From assembly GCA_037349315.1 (NCBI GenBank), contig JBAIAC010000007.1, positions 3,782,001-3,846,000 on the forward strand: DNA of 64,000 nt, in the 5' to 3' direction. The notes below the pieces were generated by a model. The model was given only the letters and a program-made list of their open reading frames with translations. It was not told the origin of the DNA and did no database searches. Below, piece after piece: positions 1-10,800 of the stretch. A program made the translations under genes and the position numbers. The stretch's first letter is position 1, and each line of letters opens with the position of its first letter. Source of the stretch: Chelydra serpentina. Taxonomy: Eukaryota > Chordata > Testudines > Chelydridae.

Positions 1-115
1 CTTCAACGAAGACAACAGAGCAGTCATTGTCTGTAATTCAATGATTCAGAATAACTGGGGGAAGGAGGAGAGAACCTCTCCCAGGTTTCCATTTGAAGCT
101 GGCAAACCTTTTAAG
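1..115 (+). CDS. LGALS3: Galectin-3, penultimate coding exon (partial at window edge)
   Basis: This encodes the middle of the galectin-3 carbohydrate recognition domain, a beta-galactoside-binding beta-sandwich found in nucleus, cytoplasm and outside the cell. After one leading base, 38 codons are open (2-115) and end in a consensus donor, AAG|GTATAA. The frame holds the galectin signature: a strand VIVCN, then the sugar-contacting NNWGKEER, then [10 protein letters not shown]. In the human protein the Trp, Glu and Arg of this block bind galactose. The Arg of the human NWGR motif is Lys here. The upstream part of the domain, including the HFNPR-type motif, and the Pro/Gly-rich N-terminal repeats lie left of the window. 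The exon starts before base 1. Confidence 0.95.
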
Positions 116-1116
116 GTATAAACTAAACGTTACCCAGCAGGCCTGGTGACTGGGATACCTGGTGCTACACGAACTTTAAATGTGTATTTTCTAAAAATCC
201 TCTCCTCAATGCTATATATTGGACAGGAGTGTTCACGGGCTCCAGTGCCCCATTGCAAAAAGGCACCACCATGGTACTAACTGGCCTGTGTCTTTAGCAA
301 TCTAGGTGAATGGGCATAAACAAGAAGCTGCCCTTTCAGCCCTATAGCTGGTCCTGCCAGCAGGTTCACCCAGCAGCCCTGGGAGACTCACATGGGTATT
401 GTCCCTTTGGGTGGATAGAGGACTTAAATCTCCAGGGGTGTCATGCTGGTACCTTTCAACAGCACTAAATTCAAAAGCCACATGCGCGTTAAATGCCTTC
501 TGTTGCCAAGATGGTGTAAAAGCAATAGCAGTAGGTGCTCTGAGGTGCAGTGTGACAGCTGTGACCAGGGTCCCTACCAGCCAGGGCTGGGCATAGGAGG
601 ACAAGCTGAGGGCCATGGACTATAGGCGTTGCTGCTTGCACCAAGGAGAAAGTCCAGTGAGTCTGGTTATAAATAAACCTGCTTTAGTAAGGGGCATATT
701 AAGGTGGGTCTTCCCTTAATTGGCAACTTCATAAAATGTATCCATTCCATAACTTTCTCAACCGCTCCTGCCAAGGCTCAGGGCATAGCTTTTACCCCCT
801 CAACCCCCCCACCCCCCTCATGTTGCCTCTCTTTAATAGTTACTAAGTGGGCTGCTACACAAAGCTGTAATCATAGGCCTTATGGTGCAGATCAGGGAGG
901 TCTCCCAGCAGACTACAGGGAAAGCCAGCTGTGACAGGTTGAATCTCAGAAACCCACCTTGGGAACTGCCAACTGATGCGCTGGGACTACTACTAACCTG
1001 TTTTCCCTGCCAGTTTGAGACAGACACGCTAGCCTGTTACAAACCCAGACACAGGTCTGAACCACGTCCCCCAAAAGCTGCGGGCTTAACTGAAAACAGC
1101 TTAAAAAGTGTTCCTG

Positions 1117-1407
1117 GGCTGGTCTACACGGGGGAGGGGGATCAATCTAGGAAACGCAGCTTCAGCTATGAGAATAGCGTACCTGAAGCAGACGTTTCCT
1201 AGATCGAATTAAAAGTACTTACTGCGGGTCCACGTAGCGCAGGCAGGCTCCCCCGTCGACTCCGCTTACTCCTCGCGCCGAGCTGGAGTTCTGCAGTCAA
1301 CGGGGAGCGCTTCTGGGATCGATTTATCGCGTCCAGATGAGACGCGATAAATCGATCCCCGATCGATCGCTACCTGCCAAATCGGGCGGGTAGTGTGGAC
1401 GTACCCC
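1117..1407. mobile_element. CpG-rich PIF/Harbinger-like MITE, copy A
   Basis: A 291-bp element with ends GGCTGGTCTACAC and (reverse complement) GGGGTACGTCCACAC, flanked by the trinucleotide CTG at 1114-1116 and 1408-1410. It contains imperfect hairpins and a core GCTCCCCCGTCGACTCCGC shared word for word with copies at 15619-15920 and 36269-36564. A 3-bp target duplication fits PIF/Harbinger. There is no coding capacity. Confidence 0.6.
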
Positions 1408-1539
1408 CTGTCTCGAACACCCAGATGCCCAGCTCCCAATAGGGTCCAAACCCCAAATAAATCCTTTTTACCCCGTATAAAACATATACAGGGTAAACTC
1501 AAATTGTTCGCCCTCTGTAACACTGACAGAGAGATGCAC

Positions 1540-2288
1540 AGCTGTTTGTGCCCCCAGCTATTAATACATACTCTGGGTTACTAAATAAGTAAAAAGTGAT
1601 TTTATTAAATACAAAAAGTAGGATTTAAGTGGTTCCAAGTAATAACAGACAGAACAAAGTAAATTACCAAACAAAATAAAATAACATGCAAGTCTATGCC
1701 TAATACAATAAGAAAACTGAATACAGATAAAATCTCACCCTCAGATTGTTTCAATAAGCTCCTATTACAGACTGAATGCCTTCCTAGTATGTGTGTGTGT
1801 GTATGTGTATATATATATACACATATATATATATATATTGCACAAGGCAGGAATCCTTTGTTCCTCTCTGGGTTCCCACCCCTCCTTCTAAATGGAAAAG
1901 CACCAGGTTAAAGATGGATTCCAGTTCAGGCGACATGATCACATGTCACTGTAGGACTCCAAGCCCTCATTCCTTCCAGCCTGACTCACTGGAAGGCCTG
2001 CAAGCAAACAGCCATCCACAGTCAATTGTCCTGGTTGAGGGGATCCATCAAGATTCCAAACCACCATTAATGGCCCACACTTTGCATAACTACAATAGGA
2101 CCTCAGGGTTATATTTCTAGTTTCAGATATAAGAGTGATACATTTATACAAATTGGATGACCACACCCAATAGATTATATGCTTTGTAATACCTTACAAG
2201 AGACCTTTTGCATGAAGCATATTCCAGTTACATTATATTCACACTCATTAGCATATTTTCATAACATCATATAGAGTGCAACATCACA
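1540..2288. repeat. Dispersed repeat related to the 32.2-33.0 kb foldback element
   Basis: The right end (about 2195-2288) resembles the right arm of the 32176-33016 element: stretches like CATATTCCAGTTACAT, then a terminal GCAACATCACA equivalent to that element's ...ACCGTCACA. The left half carries A-rich sequence of a dispersed turtle-type repeat. The left boundary is unclear and I cannot find a target duplication. Confidence 0.4.
1786..1842. repeat. TG/TA microsatellite
   Basis: A run of (GT)n passes into (TA)n with CACATA interruptions. Confidence 0.85.
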
Positions 2289-3326
2289 CCAGCTGATGCA
2301 GAAAACTGATCAAGGACCCCTTTCTACAGAACAGTCTAGTGTTTGGTCAAAGCCAGGCTGACAAGGCAAAGGTGCTGCAACCTCTCAAGGGTTAACAGGT
2401 CCCTGCCTGTCACCAAGGGGCTGGGGCATAGTATCAAAGGGGTTTGCTTTCACCCCACCTGGCTGACTAACACAGGGAAAAGACTGTATTATAGGAAGCA
2501 AATGTCCTGTTACCATTAATTTGCTCTTTGGTTTTGTGGTGGTTTGGTTGATAAAAAACAAGCCCTGAAGAAAGTCCTTCTAAGGCCCTGAAGCGTGGAG
2601 TGTTTTTTTTTCCCCTTCCCTGGCTGGTGAAACAGGGCCCCAGCTTACACATCGCTACTGGAACATATGGTAGTCAAGTTAGTGTGTTCAGGGCCCCGCT
2701 CACTCAATGTTTAAAACAGCCTTGCAATCTGTACTCGACCCAGGCAAGTAAAACAGCAGGTTGTTGAGCAGGGCTAGTGAGTAGGTGTCTGGACTGCTAG
2801 ATATTCTTGACCATGTTACAAGGGAGCCTGGCATTTAACAGGGAACCGTGAACTCCCAGGATAGCATGCAGTGGTGGACAAGACTCAGAAGCAAATGTTA
2901 CTGAACTAGTCCTTATAAGGGAGAAGGGACGGAACAAACACTTGGCTTCAATGAGGGAGAAGGGATGTAGAATTAAGTGCTTGTGAAAGCTATCCGAGCT
3001 GGACAGCGAGGTCCCGTCCCCAGAATTGGCACAGCACGGCTGTCAGCCTCACTACAAAGCTTTCCCAACAGCTCTGGAGGGATCCTTTAATCTGCGTCTT
3101 TGGTCACTGGAACGGCAGCAGAAAGGCAAATGGCCATTTTTTGCGATAGACACATCCTCAGTACCAGCTTGTTTCACCTCCACTGCTAGCTGATGCCAGT
3201 AGGACAGTGGCGCCCAGGCACTATTAACTTAGGCTTGATTCAGAACAGTGGCCATAGTCCCTGGAGCCGGAGAGTCTCTGAAACAAATGCAATGTTAAAC
3301 TCATCTGCTTGGCTCATATTTTTCAG

Positions 3327-3482
3327 ATCCACGTTCTGTGTGAGACAGATCATTTCAAGGTAGCCGTCAATGATGCTCACTTGCTGCAGTTCAATCACCG
3401 GATGAAGAACCTCAATGAAATCACCAAACTCAGCATTGCTGGGGACATCTCTCTCACCAGCGTTACACCTGCTATGATATAA
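3327..3482 (+). CDS. LGALS3: Galectin-3, last coding exon
   Basis: The acceptor TTTTTCAG|ATC opens 51 codons and a TAA stop at 3480-3482, in phase 0 with the upstream exon. The product is the C-terminal part of the galectin CRD: the conserved strand [18 protein letters not shown], then [23 protein letters not shown]. It lines up without gaps to the human galectin-3 C-terminus, including the final Met-Ile. These strands complete the beta-sandwich and contribute to the dimer or oligomer face. I see no damage. Together with the exon at 1-115 it makes the LGALS3 assignment secure. Confidence 0.96.
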   Translation: MHVLCETDHFKVAVNDAHLLQFNHRMKNLNEITKLSIAGDISLTSVTPAMI

Positions 3483-3622
3483 GTGGTGTTTTGTAGTGTA
3501 ACCTTCACACCAAGAAACATACTCTGGCCATTTCTTGAATAGCAGTTAACCTTTAAAAAAAATTGCTGGCTTCATTTATCCTTTGTACCATAAAGTTAAT
3601 AAAAATACTTATACTAGAAGTG
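3483..3622 (+). other. LGALS3: LGALS3 3' UTR
   Basis: A short AT-rich 3' UTR follows the TAA. A canonical AATAAA lies at 3598-3603, 116 bases after the stop, so cleavage is expected near 3620. The exact end is inferred. Confidence 0.75.
3598..3603 (+). terminator. LGALS3: LGALS3 polyadenylation signal
   Basis: AATAAA in an AT-rich context, 116 bases downstream of the stop codon. It is the first canonical signal after the coding region. Confidence 0.8.
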
Positions 3623-4903
3623 AAATTTGCTTCCATGTTATTTAAAATGGGTACCAGAAAATGGGTACAAGAAGCTTTCCTAGCAAGCCACAGAAGTTTA
3701 AATAGGGCAAGAATTTAGATAATGCATATTAAAGGCCAAAAGGCACTGGGGTGTCTACCAAAGGGCAGAACAGATGAACTAGAGTTTTGGCATGGGCCCA
3801 CCCAGAGAAGAAATGAGGACCTCTTTGGGAGAACAGCCTGATGCATTCGACCATTGGTTCCCATGAGCAAAAGGAACAGCCAGGTCAAAGTTTCTCTACC
3901 AGACTCCTGACTGGGATGTAAATCCTCATGTTGTTTTAGACTGGTTCTGGGCAGAATCTGACTCCACACTAACAGATACAGAAGTAAAGCTCAACCATGC
4001 TCAGAGTATCAATACTGGTCATGGTTTGGTCACCTCTGAGGGTTGCCACTAGGATCACTTTTCTTCCGCATTCTCTCACCTTTAGAGATACTGCAAAGCT
4101 TCTACAGGGAGCACAGCTGGAGCCTAGAGCATTCACCAACCCCTACTTGAACTCAATTCAGAAGGAAGCCTACAGCAAGATGTGCTGCAATGTTTTGACC
4201 CTGTAAAGCTCCATACAGCTCTCCACTCTCACCTGTTAGCTGAAGATATTAGGAATAAATGAGGCTCAAGGAAAGTTACTCTAGAATTGCAGTTATTGGG
4301 GGGAAAAAATCAAATCAGGAAAGACCTTTTCAGACAAGCTAAAAGCTTAAGCATGTCCAAAAAATAATGTTATCCACTCCTGTACCATTTAAATTTCATT
4401 AGTTTTAAATGCTAAGTCTCATTAAAGTTGAAGATAAAAGTTAATTAAAAGTTGCAATAGTCCAGCCTGACCTAACTTGTTTGGGAAAAAAAGATGCAGC
4501 TATCTTCTCTGACAAGCTGAGGCTGAGAGAACAAGAGGGGTTACACTTAATATAGGAAAATCATGAGGTTCATTAGTAACTTAGTTTATAAAACGTGGGA
4601 ACAACAGAGTTGAAAACTTGATTAATTCTCCCACTACGACAATGAAGTCCTAGCTCCTTTCAACTACTCCATACTATGAGCTAGTTAAACTTAAACATGA
4701 ATTCCTTTAAGCGGAGAGGATTGTCCAGAAAGGAAGACAGTACTACACAAAGTATTGGAGACACAGTACCACACAAAGCAGCAGCAGGGGAAACTGGCCT
4801 TTGCACCTCATAGTATAGCTGGTGTGTAGTGAACTGAACAGTAAGAATATTCTGTGGGGCACTAGATTCCCAATAAATTACATTCAGTTGGGAGAAATTA
4901 CGC

Positions 4904-5345
4904 AGGGTGGATTTGATTTAAATCACTAGTCAGGAAGACTCAATTTAATCATGGTTTTCTACATAAATGCATTCTTGTTGGTTGTTATAATCTTAATACA
5001 TATTCTTCACAACTCCTAGACATAGGTTTCATTTTTAGAAGGTATACACTATACTTTTGAAAACTTTTGAGATTAGTTTTACAGCTATATCAGAAAATGA
5101 ATGACTGTTTAGTTATTTCATTTACCAAAGGTAATTGAAACAGATATTTATGAAGTCATTTGGAGGTGAACTATCTCAAATTCAACAGGGTAATTATTAT
5201 TTGGAGGATTTTCTTGCCATGCTGTATTAGGAGAACATCAGACAGACATTTAAATTGTTTTATTTAACTAAAACAACATTAAGGACTCTGGATTTTTTTT
5301 CTTCAACAGCAAACACATAATATTTTAACAAAACAAGCATATGTG
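4904..5345. repeat. Dispersed repeat starting GGGTGGATTTGATTTAAATC
   Basis: The left end GGTGGATTTGATTTAAATCA is a terminus I recognise from reptile DNA-transposon-like repeats. The body is AT-rich and ends near ATATTTTAACAAAACAAGC. The right terminus is not visible, so the copy is truncated or decayed. Confidence 0.35.
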
Positions 5346-5464
5346 CCTCGCTTTTCAGATTTATCTCCAAACTTCTTCTCCTTGTCCAGATCTATTCTGC
5401 CCCTAACAGACTTTTATTCATTGGACTTCTTGAAACTTCCATTACTATGCTACCTGAGCACCTC

Positions 5465-5605
5465 AAAACCCCCTGTGAGATAGGACTATTATCCTTATTT
5501 TATAGATAAACTGAAGCATGGAGAGGCTAAACAACTTACCTAAGGTCACAGAGGAAATCAGTGGCAGTGTGCCCTAGCCACTAGACTATCCTTCGCCTCC
5601 AGGTG
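5465..5605 (-). repeat. MIR-like ancient SINE
   Basis: Contains ATCCTTATTTTATAGATAAACTG followed by CTTACCTAAGGTCACAGAGG and CCCTAGCCACTAGACTATCC in sequence, the core of MIR-type tRNA SINEs read antisense. Diverged and without clear ends. Confidence 0.55.
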
Positions 5606-5909
5606 CTTTTACCATAAAGTTTAGCTAAACAAATTCCCCCTACACTCTGCTGGAAGGAGAGGCTTACAGGTCAGTTAATTTCTTTGAGGGGATCTGTTAA
5701 AGTCGTTCATTCCCTTCACTCTTACAGAGTCCATTTTCGGGATCTGATTCCATTCACATGCAACACTCTCCAGGAAGGCTGCAATCTGAAGTCATATGAA
5801 GGCCATCAGGACACACACTACTTTAAAAGAAACCTGTTTACAAAAACTTATCAAGAATGAATCATATGTAATATACGAGTTGTACACTAAAGGTAACTAA
5901 CAGATATGC

Positions 5910-6194
5910 CAGGGGTCAGCAACCTTTCAGAAGTAGTGCGCTGAGTCTTCATTTATTCACTCGCATTTAAGGCTTTACATGCCAGTAATACATTTTAACG
6001 TTTTTTAGAAGGTCTCTCTATAAGTCTATACATTATATAACCAAACTACTGTTATATGTAAAGTAAACAAGGTTTTCAAAATGTTTCAGAAGCTTTATTT
6101 AAAATTAAATTAAAATGCAGATCTCAGCCCACTGCCATCAAAAACCAGCTCGCATGCCACCTTCAGCACATGTGCCGTAGGTTGCTGACCCCTG
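5910..6194. mobile_element. hAT-type non-autonomous DNA transposon
   Basis: Terminal inverted repeats CAGGGGTCAGCAACCT and AGGTTGCTGACCCCTG match perfectly. The element (285 bp) is flanked by a perfect 8-bp target duplication AGATATGC at 5902-5909 and 6195-6202. CAGGGG ends and 8-bp duplications define the hAT superfamily. No transposase. Confidence 0.9.
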
Positions 6195-7587
6195 AGATAT
6201 GCCTTAATTGTGACATTACATAGTAAGGAGCAGGCAGTTTGAGTTGCCAGCAGGTGAGATGTGCTAGCCCAGAAGGACAGTGTCATCAGAACCCTCCCAC
6301 CATTTAACATTATTATATACAGACTAACATTTCACATATGATGCTCCAACACTCCTTACTACACAGGATTTTTAATACAGCTAAACAAGAAATCTGTCCT
6401 CTGTAAAAGATGAATGGAAATGGTTAAATGCCTGGGGGACCGAGTTCAGCAAGTGGACCAGCACAGCAATCCCGAAATAGGTTAGTGCCCTCATCTTTAT
6501 TTCAACACGTGACTCGTGTCATGAATACAGCACTTTCAGCTTCATTCTGAAATAAGATACCCGTCAGAGGTGAGATGCAGCAGAAAGCATTGTAACCATG
6601 GAAAGATACGAGGTATCTAAGGAGTTGGTTTGAAGTAAAGCTAGGGGAGAATTGGTATTTTATTATACAAAATTGACTATTAGACAATGACGAGGCTAAA
6701 GTCACATTTTAAAAAAAAAATATGACAATTGGAACTGATCTATAATTTATGAATACTGGATGTTGCCTTGGTTACTGGGACATTTGCTGTATGTATATAT
6801 ATTGATCTAGTTCAACAGGGGGCTATAAGGAAAAGAAGGGGGTCAGGATAAGCCACTTCTCCATAACCACTTGTGGGTTGTTAAGAGACAATGCCGAGAC
6901 AGGCAAAGGCTCAGGGACACAGGAGATCAAAGAACTGTGACAAGTTTAAGGAGTCTCTCTCTCTCTCTCAAGATGGAGGCGGCGTTTGGACAAACCAGGG
7001 TCACATACAAGAACTTGCTGGGGAATCTGAAGAAAACTTGCCTCAAATGCCATCAGAAAAAGGCATACACATCTGTTTTCAAATCCTCTTTAAATGCTTG
7101 ATTCCTACCATTAAAACCAACATATTGTTGGTTTAAAGAAAGCTGTTTGGTCACTGGATATCACTGACTCCTAAAAAGAACCCTCATCAGACCTGCTGCG
7201 TAAGCCCAGTCAATACACAGGGCTCAGTGTAAGTGTGGGAGAACTGTGGCACTCCAGAGTGTAGGTAATGACCAAGAGCCAGAAAGGGGACAGAGGTGCA
7301 GCTAGCACACAGTATGCCCCATCTTTTATACATGAATTAGGTTTTGAGGTAAGGAAAGAAACGAAGGAGAAAAGCAAAAACTGAATAAAATAAAGTTTAT
7401 ATCTTGAAGTGGATAGGACATGTGTGAAAGCTTAGACATGATATATTATCCCTAAATAGGAGAGTCGTCATGCAAGTCACTATGGATACAGCAAGTCACT
7501 GTGGATACTTATCACCCTCCCTAGCTATTACTGTACTGCAGTTACCAAATTGCAATGTCATCTGCTTCATAAAATGTTACAAACATT

Positions 7588-7593
7588 TTTAAT
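7588..7593 (-). terminator. DLGAP5: Candidate DLGAP5 polyadenylation signal
   Basis: ATTAAA on the - strand, about 130 bases after the DLGAP5 stop codon. It is the commonest variant signal, but other A-rich signals lie further downstream, so the true 3' end is uncertain. Confidence 0.35.
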
Positions 7594-7720
7594 AAGTAGC
7601 TCTACTATTTAAATACCAGGTTAGACACAATTGTTCTCAAGGGTAATATCCTGGTACTTCAGATGTCCCTCTGTGTATTCAATTAGTGTAATTTACACAT
7701 TCTGAATTCAAAGTCAGTCT

Positions 7721-7846
7721 TCATTTTTCCACAGAGGGGAGAGACAAAGGAGAAAATACAATTAGATCACTGCATATTTCAGCTGCTGCAAACTTCTGTG
7801 CTTCATTCCTGACTGGCGTGAAGGGGAGGCTGCAATTCAAGCTTGG
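7721..7846 (-). CDS. DLGAP5: DLGAP5 coding exon 18 (last), with stop
   Basis: Acceptor CCTACAG|CCA; 41 codons (residues 845-885) and TGA at 7723-7721. [10 protein letters not shown] and LIVFSPL line up with the human C-terminus (GLNCSNPFT, LITFSPL). The region between and the last residues (SLPSVEK) differ. Found by phase and residue match; no long open frame marks it. DNA between here and 9394 is intron and carries a hAT element. Confidence 0.85.
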   Translation of the reverse strand, partial: PSLNCSLPFTPVRNEAQKFAAAEICSDLIVFSPLSLPSVEK

Positions 7847-10800
7847 CTGTAGGGGAAATTAAAGTGTGAAGTGAGCGTTCAAGCAACAGTTATCCAGTCT
7901 ACAGCACATAACACAATTCACTAATTTATATTACAGCAGCAGATTACTCTGATTAGCACAGTGATTTAAATGCCAGACTGACCGGAACTGTCATTATCAA
8001 TTGTTTATGCATGGTGTAGGTGTCTATGAATAGTAGACATGAATAAGCCCTTGGGACAAGAGGTGGTGGACAATGTTTTCGCAAGGGGATTTTCTCATCC
8101 CCTCATTCAGTACTATAGGCACTAAACATCACAGCTTTAAAATACACACGTTTAAAGGTAACACACAGGTTTTGATAGCAGAATCCTTAAGAGTGCTGAA
8201 AGCTGCCGAAGTACTCGAAATATTAAGTATCGGATAGCTCTTGTGCTGCACATTTTTCCAGAGCAACAGCCACAAATTAAAAAACCAACTTACCAATGTC
8301 ACTGGGGCCCCCTCTTTGGTCCAGCACTTTGCTGGCTTGTGTTTCCAATCATATAAGGAGAGTTTAAAATATCCGCTCAGTTTTGGAGAGAAGGGGACCA
8401 GTTACAGTAACAGTCCACATGCAAGGTGGGATCTTTGGAGGAGCCAAGGGAGCTGGGTACCCAAATCCCCTAGATTTGGACACCAACTTTCCCCTTGGGC
8501 TCTTGACAACTTCAGCCCCAGAAAATATTAGAGCTACCAAGACAGAGATAGAATAGAGACCTGAAGCATTCTAGTATGAAAGAGGGAAGGAAAAGGACAG
8601 ATGAAGGCAGAAAGCAAGGAGCATATGATCTGTTAATACCCACTAAAAATGGAAGGAAATAAGCCTTCACCTGGTTAGCTATCACGCCTAAACTTTTCAT
8701 GAGGGAGAAGATCACTAAGGGTTCAGACGAATTGGATTTTCTGGATATTTGGCAGTTTGACCAAGTCAAGGATCAAGCAGTTTGACAGGAGTTAGACAAC
8801 TATTCTACAAAAATCTTGAGCTATTTTATCCTGGATCCGCCTAAGCTGTTCCTGCGTCACCGCAACGGGCTGCATGCACTAGAGCAAGGGTTATCAAACT
8901 TCATTGCATCATGACCCCCTTCTGACAATAAAAATTACTTCACGATCCAGGGCCGGGGACCGAACCCTGAGCCTGCCCAAGCCCCACTGCCCTGGGTGGG
9001 AGGGCCAAAGCCCAAGTCCCAACGCTCCAGGCAGGGGAGCCAAACCTGAAGCTCAAGGACTTCAGCCCCAGGCAGGACGCCTGCAACCTGAGTCCTGCCA
9101 CCCAGGGCTGAAGCCCTCAGGCTTTGGCCCTCGGTAGTGGGGCTCGGGCTTCAGCAAGTCTAAGCCAACCCTGGCAACCCCATTGAAAGAGGGTCGCGAC
9201 CCACTTTGGAGTCCTGACCCATAGTTTGAGAACCGCTGCACTAGAGTAACCAGGTCTTTGACACTGACTTTTTATGGAGTTGAATTCATTGCAGTAGTTC
9301 AGGAAATTTTACAAAAGCCATTTAATATGAAAGTTTAATGGTGTTGCCATGTAAATGGATTGTTTTAGTCAAGTAAGACTAAAGGTGAACCTACCACGTC
9401 AAAAGGAGTTCCATCACTGGAGATAAAATCGCTATGCAAAAGATCTGGAAAATAAGACCACATTTCAATATTTTGAAAGTTACACTGCATTGATTGATAG
9501 TGCTGGAAAAGCTATACATTTTCTGCACTTATTCCTGACTTCAGTGTGTTTTCATAGTGTCTATCAACCTTTGCTTCCGCTTTTTATTGCGGGATTACAC
9601 ATCCTATTGAAGATTATGCAATAAAAAACCCCTCTTGATTAGTATGGTTGTTTGCTGTTGTGCGTCCAGTATAATACAAGGATATCAGTGCAAATATCAA
9701 ATAGACACTGACACTGCACCCCATTTAGAGAGACTAATAGTCCTGCACCAATAAGTTCACGTATTAACAAGGTCCACTAATAATCTAAGATTGTCAGATA
9801 AGGCCTTATTTTGATTGTAATCCTAACAGTAAAACACAAACCATGTGAAATAGCCATAAAGAAACCCACCTGATTTATATTCTGGCGTGTTTGGTTTTTC
9901 AGCCAGAATGAAATCAGTTTCTGTTTGGGCATTCTTTTCTGGGCTGCGCATGACAATGTCTTGACCCGTAAGATCTGTAGCAGACAGTTCCATTTCTTCT
10001 GTAACATCTGGCATTTCTATTTTAGTGTCAGGATCTTCCAAAGCTTGAGAATCAACAGGATCTGAACTGCTCCTTTCATGTGGGTGTAAACATACCTCAA
10101 GGACAGCTACATTTGTTTCCTGAAGAATTAAGAGAGAAAAGTAGAAAGATTGCAAGAGAAACATAAATCCGCACTCAGTTCTGTTTGTGCTTTGTTTTGT
10201 TTTCAGTGAAAATTGCATGAATTTTAGAAATGGAAAGAAAGCACAAAGTGTACACGAGGGCCAGGACACGTGCAGGCCAAGAGATCGTGGAAATTGGCAC
10301 TCCACCATGTGTACTGTTAAGATACAAGGCCTGTGGGCTGGAGTTAGTCTATGGATAATTTGTTAGAGTTTAGTAGATTTACACAAGAGACTCTTCAAAA
10401 GACAAACAAAAAAGGTGGCACCTGTAAATCCATTGCTGTGATCTATTTCACATGTAAGCTAGTTTCTTTAAAAGCTTGTCAAAGAAGCACTAAAGAGGAA
10501 AATGCAAGGTCAATTCTCCCTCCCTGAGGAAAACTGTGAATTTACACTTACAGCTGACCTGCCTGAAGAGTATTTTAGGTAACCAGTTAGTTCTCTTGCT
10601 ACATTGTTTCCTCAAAGCACAGAACTACCTACTGAGCAATACTGAAGCTTGAAAAGTCCCACAGGCAAGACTATCTCCTTGAGGAAAGCTATGGGAAACT
10701 TCTTGGGGGAAGAGAAGAGGGGCAGTCATAACTGAACAAATGTTTCATATACAAGATACCCTCTGCAGACAGTGATGTGGAATAAGTGCATGGAGAATTT

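Larger units (their letters stand above)
116..3326 (+). other. LGALS3: Last intron of LGALS3
   Basis: GT (116-117) to AG (3325-3326) intron of about 3.2 kb. It holds a CpG-rich Harbinger-like element (1117-1407), a decayed dispersed repeat (about 1540-2288) and a TG/TA microsatellite (about 1786-1842). I see nothing else in it; short open frames at 302-1202 have no recognisable similarity. Confidence 0.85.
3623..7587. other. Intergenic region between convergent LGALS3 and DLGAP5
   Basis: About 4 kb between the two 3' ends. It holds an AT-rich dispersed repeat (about 4904-5345), a MIR-like SINE (about 5465-5605) and a hAT element (5910-6194). The rest is AT-rich with no recognisable gene. Open frames at 3715-4206 and 6110-7136 are short and match nothing I know. 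Confidence 0.75.
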
